A stretch of DNA of 64,000 bases. It comes from Micrasema longulum. Its lineage: Eukaryota; Arthropoda; Insecta; Trichoptera; Brachycentridae. Position numbers and translations under genes: made by a program. The notes beneath the pieces are model-generated. The model saw only the letters and a list, made by a program, of their open reading frames with translations, made no database searches and had not been told where the DNA came from. Every line of letters starts with the position of its first letter. The first letter of the stretch is position 1. Positions 33,465 through 44,879 of this stretch are shown here, piece by piece. The stretch covers positions 1 through 64,000 of the forward strand of contig JAGVSM010000182.1 in the NCBI GenBank assembly GCA_022494885.1. Direction: 5' to 3'.

Positions 33465-34570
33465 TATTATTATAAAATAAAACAATTTAAAAGTCAGCTT
33501 TTGCAAATCTAATGGAATAATAAAACATTTTAGATTTATTTTTAGTACTGAAGTTTCTTTGTGGAATTGTATTTTAATCATTGTCAAACTAGTTGGAATG
33601 TGTTTGTGTATGACAGTCAAAACTACTCCTTTTTTATACAAGTTTTGCTTGGTTCTATTTTACAAATGTATGCTTTTGAGCATTTTAAAGCATGTTTATA
33701 ATTTTCTTTTCTACTCAATACAACTTTATTTAATTCCTTTATTTTGTATCTTTTTCTCTGTGTGTCAAACTTGTAAAATCCCTCCGGACGTTAATGTGAA
33801 TTACATAAACTCCACAACCTGGTCACGGGTGAAAAATCTTAAATTCATTGTGGTCAAAATTAAAAAACCTTAAGTATTGTATTTATTATTATAAATGAAT
33901 ACAATATTGTTAAAAAAATCAGTTTATTTACCTAACTTATTGTATATGCAGACAATTGGTAGAATTCCATATTGAATTTGGTAATAAGTTTATTGGACTT
34001 TAATTCTAACTTATTTTTAAAAATATACAAGAGGGTATATTGTGACGCGTTTTGTCTTGTTAGGACATTTTAAATTTTGCATTGTATTTATTTATATATA
34101 GAAAACTATAATTGGCTCATAATTTTGGTGTATTTGTAAATATTGTATTTTTTTGTTATAATTTGCAACAAATAAAAATAGATTTACCGAGGCTGATATT
34201 TTTCATGACAATGTAAGTCAAAAGTTTTATAAATATTAATAGAAGCAGATATTTAATTAATTTTATCATTACATACATATTTTCCATTTTTTATCTTTTT
34301 CATTTATTATATTTAATATAATTTAAATTATTGTATTAGGTGCAAACATTTTTTTTTGGTGTATGCATGGATGTTGGTGGCGAATTATGTGTGTATGCAT
34401 TGATCAAGTATTGTCACAACTTCTACATCCTTTGTTCCTACAACCATTGTTCACTTCCCACGTCAGTATCCCTTGATCACCCGCCACATTAAGACCTCTT
34501 GTATATTTTAAAAAAGAAAGTAGAATTAAAATCCAATAACGTGTTTTATTTTGGATACTGGCAAAATTTA
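33465..34570. other. No gene supported
   Basis: AT-rich. A 104-codon frame at 33559-33873 is Leu/Phe/Tyr-rich and low complexity; not called. Confidence 0.45.
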
Positions 34571-34574
34571 AAAA

Positions 34575-35965
34575 TAAGGTGGTAGAAAGCTAACAGAAGC
34601 CATAAAAATATTACTTGATGAATGTTTAAAAGAGGAAAAAATACCTGACGATTGGCAAAATGCAGAAATTAAGTTATTGTTTAAAAAATGTGATAGTGAT
34701 AAACTCGAAAATTATAGACCAATCAGTCTATTGTCACACCTTTATGAATTGTTATCAAAAATTCTAATTAACCGATTAACACAAAAACTTGATTCTTATC
34801 AACCTGTAGAACAAACAGGCTTTTACAAAGGCTTTGGAACTAAAGACCACATCCAATCAATTTGACTAATCACAGAAAAGTCAACTGAATACAATATGAT
34901 ACTACATTTAGCTTTTATCGACTATCGAAAAGCGTTTGACTCAGTTGAAAAATGGGCACTGAAGCACTCCAAAATACCTGAGTTGATTCAAGATACATTA
35001 CATTAATCAAATTCATTTATGACAACGCTATTATAGATGTGAGGATTAATGAGGACACAAAAACTAATAAAATCAAAATAGAAAAAAGTGTCAGACAAGG
35101 GGACACAATATCGCTAAAACTCTTTACGTTAGCCTTAGAGGATGTATTTAAAACCCTAAATTGGGAAAATAAAGGTGTAAAGATCGATGGCAAGTACTTA
35201 AGTCACCTCAGATTCGCAGATGATATAGTAGTCATAAGTAAAGACATATATGAACTAGGCGAAATGATTATGGAACTACATAAGGCTTCAAAAAGGATCG
35301 GTTTGGAAATGAATATTCATAAAACAAAGATTATGAGTCCAACAGGACGAGACACTTTCATTAACGATAATAAAATCGAAGTGGTTGATGAATACATTTA
35401 TCTAGGACACAAAGTCAAAATTGGTAAAGATAACCAGATAGCGGAGTTGGGAGGGCTAAGTTGGGCTGCTTTCGGCAAACTTAAATATATTTTTGAAAAT
35501 AAACAAGTCCCTTTATGCTTGAAAAGACAAGTATATGAATCGTGTATATTACCGGTGACAACATATGGACTAGAAACCATGTATATAACACAAAAAAGTA
35601 GCCAGAAATTAAAATGCACGCAACGATCCATGGAAAGACAGATGCTCGGTGTATGTCTAAGAGACAGAATAAGAAATGAAGAAGTAAGGCGCTAAACCGG
35701 ATTCGTGGATATCATGGATCGTGCAGCGAAATTGAAATGGCAGTGGGCAGGGCACTTGGCGAGACAAAACGATTGCAGGTGGACACCCAGAATAATAAAG
35801 TGGAGACCATGGGCAAACAAAAGAAGTGTTGGAAGGCCACAGAAAAGATGGGTCGACGACATTGTCTCTATTGCCGGTAAAACGTGGATGATGAAAGTGG
35901 GTGATAGGAAGAAATGGAGACGTTCGGAAGAGGCCTTTATCCAGCAGCGGAGAGAATAAGGCTGC
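34575..35965 (+). pseudogene. RTE-type LINE reverse transcriptase pseudogene
   Basis: In order: DECLKEEKIPDDWQNAEIKL, then ENYRPISLLSHLYELLSKIL (RT motif 1-2), a stop at 34863, LAFIDYRKAFDSVE (motif A, first catalytic Asp), frameshifts near 34980-35040, SVRQGDTISLKLF (motif B), and LRFADDIVVISK (motif C, FADD at residues 59-62 of the 35039-35695 frame). Then KIGLEMN-like text with NIHKTKIM, LPVTTYGLETM and, after a stop at 35694, LKWQWAGHLARQNDCRW ... SVGRPQKRWVDDIV ... RKKWRRSEEAFIQQ. The whole core RT and tail are present, but the endonuclease is missing and several mutations disable it. The tail closely resembles RTE-type proteins common in Lepidoptera. Confidence 0.93.
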
Positions 35966-35969
35966 AGAA

Positions 35970-36795
35970 GAAGAAGGAGAAAAAGATTTTGGATACATTT
36001 ACAACTTAATTTACCATTAGTACATCAGTTTAACATTTTTTGTAGCATTTTTATTTAATTGTTTGAACTCAAAAAACTCAATTTTACAACAGAGTAATTT
36101 TATACACAATCGTGCTATGTAGGAATTTGTAAACTTACATAATTTCGCAAAAACAAAAACACAACTTTAAGTTTATCACGGCGCCACCAATTTTTATGTC
36201 TTCAGAAATAACAATGGCCCAATGATCATTGTACTACAATAATTTCTTGAATTAAACTATTCAAAAAGAGTACAATAGTATATTTTTTCTGATAACTATG
36301 CGGATAGGAAATGTATTCAGGAACATTTCTGAAACTTAACTCAAAAACGACCATTTTCGGCTGGGTTATTTTTACTGCTCAGATGCGAAATAACTATTCT
36401 TAAGAATATAAAATGATATTATGGTATACCTATCATATATTTGGATACGTTAACGTTAAGTTTTGTTGCATAAAACACATTTTTTAAATTTATTAACAAT
36501 CTTTACTTTATTTTATTACCTAGTGTATCATAGCTAGATCCATTTTGATCCTCCATTTATTTATATACGACATTTCTGCCATTTACATATATGTGGTTAA
36601 AGGGGTGCTTGAAAAAAAATAGAGTATAAAATATTAATATAATACACACATTATAAATTACTTGAAATACATACATATATCAAAGTAATTAAATTTATAT
36701 TACGTTTCCGATAAAAGAACAAAATATTTTAATCAATCAAATTACTCGTATAACTGAAAAAATCTGTTATTGTTTCAAAAATAAATAAATCAAAT
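35970..36795. other. No gene seen
   Basis: AT-rich intergenic sequence. Confidence 0.5.
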
Positions 36796-36799
36796 TAAT

Positions 36800-36833
36800 A
36801 TTAATAATAAATAATAATAATAATAATAAAACC
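36800..36833. repeat. (TAA)n microsatellite
   Basis: Nine or so ATA/AAT units directly before the L2-like relic. Confidence 0.85.
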
Positions 36834-36837
36834 ACTC

Positions 36838-37203
36838 GCCTTCAGTCTGTATTGAATGCCGCAGCAAGTCGTATTTTTGGAATCTCTACGTTCAGTCATA
36901 TCACTCAACTACTTTAGAAATTACACTGGCTACGTTTTCCACAGAGGGTGGAATACAAACTCTGTTGGCTTATGTATAAGTCACTGCACAACTCTGCTCA
37001 GAATATCTAAGGGAACTCTGCATTCCAGATAAACTATCTGACAGACGTCTTACGCTTAGTTCAGCTACATCGACGTCGAAAGGAAAAGTTATTATACCTC
37101 TACGCAAACAGCGCACTAAATTCGGCGAACGCGCATTTGCGGTCACGATGAAATGATGTTTCGGAAGAAACTTAAAACCCATTTGTTCTCTATATCATTT
37201 GAA
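36838..37203 (+). pseudogene. L2/CR1-like LINE ORF2 C-terminus
   Basis: Frames give RLQSVLNAAASRIFGISTFS, HITQLL and KLHWLRFPQRVEYKLCWLMY, matching the (R)LQxVxNAAARxxxxxxxxxHITxxLxxLHWLPxxxRxxYK signature of CR1/L2 proteins. Then DKLSDRRLTLSSATSTSKGK, VIIPLRKQRTKFGERAFAV and KPICSLYHLN. The usual end (SFxxxxPxxWNxLPxxLR) is partly lost. Several stops and a frameshift. It abuts the jockey-like 3' end at 37205. Confidence 0.85.
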
Positions 37204-37204
37204 T

Positions 37205-37605
37205 AATCCTTTTTGTTCTGCAAGTTCTAGGACCAACTATCAAATGCACTCGCCTATCCCTAGGCTCCACAGAAATGGCAATCAGTATGAGGACAATGCT
37301 GATATATTTGGTTCTGGGCTTTATAGTTATAAAACGAGTCTGATTTGATTTTTTCTCTCGCAGTACTATTCTTAAACTTTTCTTTATATTTAAATATGTT
37401 TTTCCTTTTTTTGTTTTTTCATATTTATGTATTTATTTCGTTAATATTTTTGGTTGCTTATGTGTATTTACCTACTTTTTATTATTGTTATAGTTATGCA
37501 ATTTTATAATTTTTTGCCATGTAATTTTTTTCATATTTATGTTCAATATATGTTAAAGGCAATTTATGCCGTTTATGTAAAAAATAAATAAATTAAATCA
37601 TTCTT
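37205..37605 (+). pseudogene. jockey-like LINE 3' end, copy 2
   Basis: CTATCCCTAGGCTCCACAGA, TCAGTATGAGGACAATGCTG, ATATTTGGTTCTGGGCTTTA and the 3' UTR (AGGCAATTTATGCCGTTTAT, AAATAAATAAA) are the forward version of 25140-25560 on the minus strand. Only the last ~55 codons and UTR inserted, the usual product of 5' truncation during target-primed reverse transcription. Confidence 0.9.
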
Positions 37606-37609
37606 AGCA

Positions 37610-38150
37610 TGTGGTGATAAAGTATATATTTTTTTATTAAAAAGTTAAAATTAAATTGTTAAAGTTTATTGCCCTTGAGGGCGCTGTACAAAGTGATTAT
37701 ATATTACGGAAATTATTATATATTACCAAAATGGCGCTATATAAGTTATCCAAAATAATAATTTCCATTACTTTTATAAATGATGATAGTTTAAATAAAT
37801 GTAAAAAGATTATACAAAAGATTGTCTGATTTTTAAAAATCCAAGACTTTTTTTACTACCTAGACTCATTTTGTAAAACTAAAACTTTTATTTTATGTTT
37901 CTTTATATGAGAAGTTCTCAACTTGAAATCATTTTCAGTAAAACTTTTCGAGAGAAAAGATTTTGTAAGAGTAGCTTATTTTATTCGACTTGAAAAAGTT
38001 ATGAAAATCTCGAAGATGTAGTTTATGCTGGTTTTATTTGTTGTTTAATTAAAATAATACTTGTAATTTTTTCACTCGCCGGAGTTATTTAAAAAAATAA
38101 AGACAACGTACAATTTACAAAAAGAAAATTGAATTGCTATATGAACGTTT
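37610..38150. other. No gene seen
   Basis: AT-rich; ATTATATATTAC and ATTATTATTTTGG words but no feature. Confidence 0.5.
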
Positions 38151-38154
38151 TTTA

Positions 38155-38590
38155 CTTCCAAATGAGGATGAATTGAACGTAGTTATGCAGAAAGCAGCCA
38201 GTCCACAATTTAGAAAAAATGAGATATTGGTGTTATCGAGTGCAGTAAAGTCAGTTCTGTGTTCTGCTAAAAACCGCCAGGCCGCTTCCATACAAAAACC
38301 TTCTGAAAATAGTGTCGATCAGAAAACGGCATTTCTCCATTTGCAGAAAACACCCACAGCACTAGAAAAACCTTACGGTACTTTAAAAATTATTAAAACG
38401 AGCCTATTCAGTATCAAAACTATTATTTTCAAAAAACTTATGTATTCAGTGATTATCATTTGTCAAAATTAAAAACATTCCAACTGCTGTGTAGATTTAA
38501 TTATTCGCTCATTTTACAAATGTGTTAATAACTTAGTTTCACATTTTTATGACTGGCTGCTTTCTGCATAACTACGTTCAATAGTGCCTC
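38155..38590 (+). repeat. M module, forward copy, plus reverse end fragment
   Basis: TTGAACGTAGTTATGCAGAA, AGCCAGTCCACAATTTAG, GGTGTTATCGAGTGCAGTAA, CGCCAGGCCGCTTCCATAC, CTTCTGAAAATAGTGTCG and GCAGAAAACACCCACAGCAC. This is the best-preserved copy. At 38550-38585 the end (TGGCTGCTTTCTGCATAACT) recurs in reverse. An overlapping 112-codon frame has no recognised domain. Confidence 0.75.
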
Positions 38591-38939
38591 CTTCATAAAT
38601 GTTTTAATTTCAGTTTTTAAATAATTAATTATATTTTGTTTAACTCACGTGGTTTAAAATTATAAAATTCTGATCAAATAATAAAATTTACGTTTCTTGT
38701 TGGAAACATTTCATCAATTTAAGGCATGCAATGTCGACGGAAATTTGTCAAATTCCGTAGAGTTTTAATTTTATTGTTTTGCCGTATTTTTATACACGTC
38801 AAATTATTCAGTAAAATAAATTATTTTACAATGCCAAAGTTAATTTTTATTTTTAAAAAATTCTAGAACAAGGAAGGAAAATGGATTTCAATTTCCGTAT
38901 TTCATTATTATAATAAAAATACTTTATAGTTTTATTCCA

Positions 38940-39035
38940 CTTTAAACAATACTTTAAACTATAACTATACTTTAAACAATAAAGTATTTTTATTATTATA
39001 ATTAAAATGCAGGAATGTCAGTAGAAAAACTAAAT
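38940..39035 (+). repeat. Repeat shared with 6290-6390
   Basis: ACTTTAAACAATACTTTAAA inverted/tandem words are followed by AGTATTTTTATTATTATAAT and TGTCAGTAGAAAAAC. The ACTTTAAACAA words are duplicated locally. Confidence 0.6.
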
Positions 39036-39279
39036 ATATTCCGTATTTAACTTTTTTTTTTCTCAATTATTTTCTATCCGCTTTAGAACAAAATTGGTGC
39101 ATCAAATTCACCGCATCGGTCTAACATTGGAGACATTTAAATCTTGCATTACCGCATTATTTTTTTTATTTTTTTATTATTACTTTGAATTAAATAGTCA
39201 GGTATCAAACCCGGGACCGCATATAAACAAAACCCAACAGCTGTGTTTGAAATCAAGGCGCTGATAGTTTTATATTATT

Positions 39280-39385
39280 GTGCAACTACTATGGTGAAGA
39301 TAGGATTTGCATGTTAATGTAACTAGTGTCCTGACGAAGAGACAAGTACGTCTTGAATTCGAGAGATATGTAAAAAAAGGTTAGT
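39280..39385 (+). ncRNA. Hammerhead-like ribozyme motif, second copy
   Basis: 39283-39322 shares TGCAACTACTATGGTGAAG and TTTGCATGTTAATGTAA with 2625-2678. Then CTAGTGTC, an intact core CTGACGA (39331-39337), stem GAGAC/GTCTT (one G-U), and GAAT where GAAA is expected. Here the first core half is intact, while at 3961-4012 the second half is. Shared flanks (TAGTGTCCTG, GGTTAGTGGTTA/GGTAAGTGGTTA) show common origin. Confidence 0.5.
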
Positions 39386-39389
39386 GGTT

Positions 39390-40535
39390 ATATACAAATA
39401 TCGAAACAATTATTAATATTAATTTTTATGAACAGTAATTTATTTTGATAAATGTATAGTATTTTTATAAATACATATAAACTAAACACTGTACGAAAAA
39501 AATCATTTGTTGCGAACTCTTAGATTTAATCAATATTAATATACCAACACGTAGAACTAAACAAAATATTATATATTATTGTCATCCTTCTCAAACCAAC
39601 ATTACTTTTTGTCACTCACCTATACCGCGTAAACACAACTGGGAAACGAATGTACCTCTCAGATCGACATTTTTAACTCGAGTCTCTGTGAATTCATATC
39701 ATCTCTTTATAAAGATTTTATGATGTTCTATAGTAACGATTAACAAATTATTTGCAAAATCTACCAATGCTAATGATCTGATGTTAACTTATTTTATATT
39801 CACAATACACCGACTTTTTTATATCTTTTGTATGCTGACATACATGCATAGAATTAAGAATAGTCGAGAAACCGCATACGCACATCAAACAGAAGGCGAC
39901 TCAACTACTCATAAATGAGTAGATTTACGTTATGACCCATTAGTTTCTTTGTTGACGTCGCTCAGTACGCAACTCCTGATTTAAATTCAACTATGCGTGT
40001 TGTGTCCTTTTAAAGTGTAGAAATACTGCCAGGATCTTAAAGAAACAGGATGCAATCACATGTCATGTGTAATTAGCAAATGAATGTGTAAGTAGCAAAT
40101 ACATTACTTAAAAATTGAATTATTTTTCCATCTGTCATATTGTCGAAGAAATCAAAATGGACATTTCGTTAGTGTCGCCAGGGTAGTAAATTTTTCTACC
40201 CTACTTTGCTCATCTAATGAGAGAACTAATGAAAATTGTATCTCGGATTAAACAAGTCTATCGTAGACATTTGACCGACAGTATCTTCAAAACATCAAAT
40301 ATTATTTAACATGATATAAAAATATCCGTTTTATGTAAAATAAAATTTGATTCATATTCTAAGTTTAAAGTTCATTAATTCAATTACTCTTATTAAATTA
40401 CTCTTTACTTATTTATATACTCTGTTGTGTCAATCAATATTTCTTACATTTGTGTTATGATTTTTGCTATCCCGTCAAGCAACATTACGCTACGATCTCA
40501 CGAATGCGCGCGGCGAAAGTAGGGCATAGTAGGGA
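39390..40535. other. No gene supported
   Basis: Mixed composition without ORFs or repeats that I can link. Confidence 0.45.
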
Positions 40536-40539
40536 ATTA

Positions 40540-40765
40540 TTGGACACAGTCCGATGTATTCAAATATGATTCTACGCTCTTTCTGGACTATTCTTAATTT
40601 TATGCAAACATTTATATATATTTTTCTTGTTATTTTTGTACCCATGTTTTCATATTGCTTTTTAATTTTAATTTTTGTATATCTAACTAACTCATTATAT
40701 TGTTATATTTTATAATGTAAAAGACACCTGTGCCATATAATAAATAAACAAATAAATGAAGATAC
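40540..40765 (+). repeat. Probable LINE 3' end
   Basis: ATGTAAAAGACACCTGTGCC is followed by an ATAAATAAACAAATAAATGA tail. A similar TGTAAAAGACCCCCTGGCG block occurs on the minus strand near 43980-44000. Confidence 0.45.
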
Positions 40766-40769
40766 ATGG

Positions 40770-42085
40770 CTCGTTTGATAAAATAACAAGTCAATTTCAA
40801 TCAGAAATAATGAAAATTGTAAAACGTAATCACCATTTTGATTATTCTGGACATGGGTGAGTGAATGCTATAATTGGTTCAGTGACGAGTGATGACCAAG
40901 GATCAGTATTTCATTATTCCTAATCCTGCTAAGAGGAAATACCTCCCATATTTCAGGGTTATTATGAAAACAGTTTATTATTTTGAAGATTTATGCGGAA
41001 TGAGACTGCATTAAATGTTTGCTTAGTTAGGCTAGAGATTTTTCACAAAACCCATTTTGGAAAAAGAAGTAATTTTTGATGAAGGATTAGGTGTAATTTG
41101 ATCTGCGGTATGTTTTGTTTGTCTTGTTTTGTGAATGTATTGAACTCATTTTAACATGAAATTCTAAACAATAATTTTCTTTCCCGTTTCTTGTTTGTCA
41201 TCAAACACAAACAAGGAAATAAACAACCATTTGTTATAATTATTATTATCTCAATTATTTTTAGAAAATGGAGAAATTCATTCTTCTTCTGTTTGACAAA
41301 GGAATTGTTTGTTTACTCTCCCGTAAAGTCCTTATCCATCAAACTAACGGGGGTGATGGTCCAAAGTATCGGGGAGGGGGTAGTAAATAACTGGAGGGGA
41401 AATTCTCCCCCTCATTGACAAGAGACATGTGACGTCAAGTCTGTCATTCAAACAAGGGAATAACTCACGCACATACCTTTCAAATTATAATTTTATTTAA
41501 AAATTCCTGTAACTTTGCCTATCACCATAATTTCCTTTTTGGAATTTAATGGTGCATAAGGCACGGCTTTGATTCTCCAATCGCAGCACATCGTCGTTAT
41601 TTTTACATAAAAGACCAAATCAGTCTCACTCTTTAATTTATGCCTACTTTTTATATTTTAATTATTTAAAAAATATATTTTAAAGCTACTTCCATCGAGA
41701 ATAAAAAATAAAAAAAATTGTTAGTGTCAGAATCATGACCCAAAAATAATATAGATGTGATATTTTGAAAAAATAGTTTTATGAGTTTAAACTTACAGAT
41801 TCTTCGTAAAACCGCGATGTGTTAATCAAAAACCATGCAACTGGGCTAAAACCAATGTAACACTGCTTTTAGATGCTAACGTATTGTTGCAAATTAACAT
41901 CAATATGTTGCTAACATGATAACAATATCGCAAAAATGTGTTTCCCACAATAGACGCTTTTTATTACAAACGGCAGCTAACTTTTATTATATTTATAGCA
42001 AATCCCAAAGTATTTTTAACATCTGGTTTAGAACATGAATCTTTTGCTTCAATTTTTTTTCCCTCAAATTTTTCCACCTCAATAA
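40770..42085. other. No gene supported
   Basis: 41340-41420 is G-rich on the plus strand (GGGGAGGGGGTAG) with a short inverted pair GAGGGGAAATTCTCCCCCTC; otherwise AT-rich. Confidence 0.45.
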
Positions 42086-42089
42086 AATA

Positions 42090-42380
42090 TATTCTATTGA
42101 AAAACTTACGTTTATTTAAGAGAACAAGATTTCTGGAGGCATTAATGTTCCCATCAGCATCTATACCAAAAGATTTTTCTGGTGTTGTGGGTGTTTCCTT
42201 TAAATTGAAAAATACCGTTTTGTGACTAACACTATTTTCAGAGGGTGATTATTATAAAAAAGCGGCCCGGGTGTTTTTAGCAGAACATAGAATTGATCTT
42301 ACTGCACCCGATAACACCAATATATCATTTTTCCAATTGTGGACTAGCTGCTTTCTACATAACTTTGTTCAAATACTACA
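42090..42380 (-). repeat. M module, reverse copy
   Basis: On the minus strand: AGCAGCTAGTCCACAATTG, TGGTGTTATCGGGTGCAGTA, CAATTCTATGTTCTGC, CCTCTGAAAATAGTGTTAG, GGAAACACCCACAACACCAG and GGGAACATTAATGCCTCCAG. The distal part (TTTATTTAAGAGAACAAGAT on plus) matches 3750-3780. A 95-codon plus frame across it is probably fortuitous. Confidence 0.7.
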
Positions 42381-42569
42381 TAACAGTAGGTAGGTATATC
42401 ATTGAATATTTTCGAAAATCATTACAGTTTAAGGCCTAAAATAAAGTAAATACGAGGTATTATTTAAGTGTAGGTAAGTCAAATAAAAAAAGGCAGTGAT
42501 TTTTACAGCATTTGAATAATGTAAGTTAATATTATTGTTATCAAAAACATTTTTCACTTTGTGGTATGA

Positions 42570-43022
42570 CTATATAATTCATTTTCTAATAATATAGAAC
42601 AAATTTTACCTAACAATATTAGGCCAGCTTTTTATACTAATAATAACATAGGTAAAATATTAACAAATTGTAAAGATAAGGATGATAAATTAAATCATTC
42701 GGGAATTTATAAATTAAATTATTTAAATTGCCCAAATTTCTATATTGGAAAGACTTCACGTAAATTGAAAGTTAGAATCAAAGAACATATAAGATGTCTG
42801 AGTAATAATAATTTTACAGAATTCGCAAATCATCTTATATCCGAAAACCATGAATTTAATCAAGAAACATGTGTAGAAATTTTACATGTCAATAAAAATG
42901 GTTTTCGTTTAGATAATTTAGAACGATTAGAAATTAGTAAAGCCATTAATCAAAAACTTCAAATAATAAATAATCAATTAAATTTAACTTCGAGTCCTCT
43001 TTTAAAACTATTCCTGTTATGA
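42570..43022 (+). pseudogene. Penelope-like element C-terminus, GIY-YIG endonuclease
   Basis: The open frame starts after a TGA at 42567 and runs 150 codons. It has GIYKLNYLNCPNFYIGKTSR: GIY at 42702-42710 and YIG at 42741-42749, the hallmark of the GIY-YIG nuclease that Penelope-like retroelements carry behind their RT. Then KLKVRIKEHIR with the conserved Arg, FANHLISENHEF and NLERLEISKAI with the conserved Glu. The linker before GIY lacks an obvious CCHH finger. The RT is missing, so the copy is 5'-truncated, but the nuclease domain is open. The 3' flank at 43131-43180 carries a hammerhead-like motif. Confidence 0.9.
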
Positions 43023-43124
43023 TTTATTTGATCTTCTTTCTCTATCTTTCTTTCAATTTTCTGTCTCTTTCATACAAAATTTTATTATATAAATAGCAAC
43101 GCGTGTAATTATAAGTTATATTAT

Positions 43125-43185
43125 AAGTTATAATTCCTGACGGTGAGGTAGTAACCTCAAAATCGGTCGAAGTGTAATTAAAAAA
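43125..43185 (+). ncRNA. Hammerhead-like motif 3' of the Penelope-like ORF
   Basis: CTGACGG (43137-43143, one change from CUGANGA) and a perfect 6-bp stem TGAGGT/ACCTCA with loop AGTA. Then AAAA (consensus GAAA), a 4-base loop TCGG and TC at the cleavage position. TTC/GAA can start stem I. Position ~115 bp after the stop codon fits the pseudo-LTR of Penelope-like elements. Two core changes suggest it is not active. Confidence 0.55.
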
Positions 43186-43189
43186 AAAT

Positions 43190-44240
43190 TAAGTGGTTTA
43201 TATAAATTTATAAACAAATAAGTGTAAAATGTAAGTTAATTTCATTTTATCGCTGTTAGAATTTTTTATCTAAAAACTGACAATGGATAACGAAACATAT
43301 CGATTTTTTAAAACTCGTTTCCGGGCCTGTATAGTCTGACAATTGGAAAATACTTGTACTTTCTGTGGTATAACTACTTGCTCCTTAGCCATTATTTTGT
43401 ATTTAAGTTCAGTACCATAGATGGTCTATAACAGTAAGATGTTCATATCCGGCATGATTTGTTCCATAAAGCAGGGCAATATTGAGGAAAGTGATCTCCA
43501 TTTAATGTATTTTGGATAGTAAAAGCCACAGAATATTCCCTCTTCGCCTATTATGTTAGCAGAATCTATTTCACTTTATTTTACCCTCCCTCTTACTTTT
43601 GAATACTGTGCACCGTTTTATGAACACCCGTTAAATTGCAACATCCACAAGGTATTCAAAAACACTCTACGTATTGTTTTTTTATTTATATTTTTACTAA
43701 TTACAAACATGTGAAATGTGTGCAACTTTATGATGCTTAAACATGTCTTAAAAATCAACATCTCAAATGAGACTCGTATATATGCCATACTCAACAAGGA
43801 AATACTCAGCAGATAGATGTCACCTGTAAGAAATACGTGAAGAGCGTTAACGTTACTTTTATATATCCAGACGATTAACTTAATTTTTTCTATCTTTGTC
43901 AAATTAAAAAGTCGTAATAGATAAAAGGTAAAAAAATTATGTAGAGAGTTTTTAAAAAAAAATTTAATTCACATAAACGCCAGGGGGTCTTTTACAAGTA
44001 TAGTACATAGATAAAATATGTTAAGTAAGAAATAAAATTAATGTAGCATTTAGCACATTCAAATACATATTCCTAAATATAAAGATGACATGACAAACAT
44101 AAATATTTTAAAACATTAAAATTAATCAATATAGGTACCCAGGAAGAAAAACTTAAAAATAAAAGTGTTGCTCTTCTAACATACAATTGTAAACGGGTAG
44201 AAATAAGATTGAATAAAATAATAAATATTTTAAACCTTTA
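43190..44240. other. No gene supported
   Basis: AT-rich; a possible reversed LINE 3' UTR near 43960-44010 (see 40540). Confidence 0.45.
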
Positions 44241-44244
44241 AAAA

Positions 44245-44455
44245 AAAAAATTTTTTTTTTTTTTTTTAAAAAAGAAATATTTGCGTTCTTGTGATTTACC
44301 CAAATATTTAATTTTGAGGGCCATTTTCAACGAGTTGTAAATAACTCACTATTAGAAAATGGAATCGAGTTGGGGTAGAGTGGGATTCGAACCGCGGACC
44401 TCCGGTCCGTGAGTCCGAGACACTAGCCACAGGACCACAACCCGATTCATAGTTA
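44245..44455 (-). mobile_element. SINE S1 copy 3
   Basis: On the minus strand: GGTTGTGGTCCTGTGGCTAG, GGTCCGCGGTTCGAATCCC (B box), CTCTACCCCAACTCGATTCC and the body through ATTTGGGTAAATCAC, then an A-rich tail (reversed T run at 44251-44266). The best-preserved S1 copy. Confidence 0.88.
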
Positions 44456-44507
44456 CAAAGATATTAAAACAATTTTGAATAACAGTAAATGATCAAAAAT
44501 AATTTTA

Positions 44508-44864
44508 ATTTGTTGCAACAGAGAGGGAAAACATTTCTGAGGAGGGAATATGGGAGTCTAGGCATTTACAGGGCTTAAGACCTATCATTGGCTGGTTTAA
44601 GTGGCAACTTTACACATTGTGTAACATTCACCATTCTGCCTACTTTTGAACATCCACGTTTCCTCAACTCTTCCATCTGTTGACTTTTGTGAAGTAAAAG
44701 AGTATGCTAAAACTAGGTAAAATTAACTAAGTAAAGAACTCCCATATTCTCTTCTCAAAAATATTTTTCCTCTCTATTGCAACAAATTTAAATATGAACA
44801 ACTTCCTAGGGAGAAAATCCAGCTAGTCTGCAAGAATTTGGACATATTCAAAACATTGTTGGAT
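44508..44864. mobile_element. F1 foldback element, full length
   Basis: B arm (GCAACAGAGAGGGAAAACAT...), loop with GTGAAGTAAAAGAG, B' arm (CTCAAAAATATTTTTCCTCT, ATTGCAACAA) and A' end (TTTGGACATATTCAAAACAT). It is flanked by AAAAATAATTTTA (44495-44507) and AAAAATAAATTTA (44865-44877), a 13-bp duplication with one mismatch. 357 bp, noncoding. Confidence 0.85.
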
Positions 44865-44879
44865 AAAAATAAATTTACA

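Noticed and set aside
41938..42225. 95-codon plus ORF
   Set aside because: It overlaps the M module antisense to the conserved end; codon content follows the repeat, not a protein family.
44380..44452. Functional tRNA gene
   Set aside because: B box is good but the cloverleaf is not, and the same head plus body occurs in three dispersed copies.
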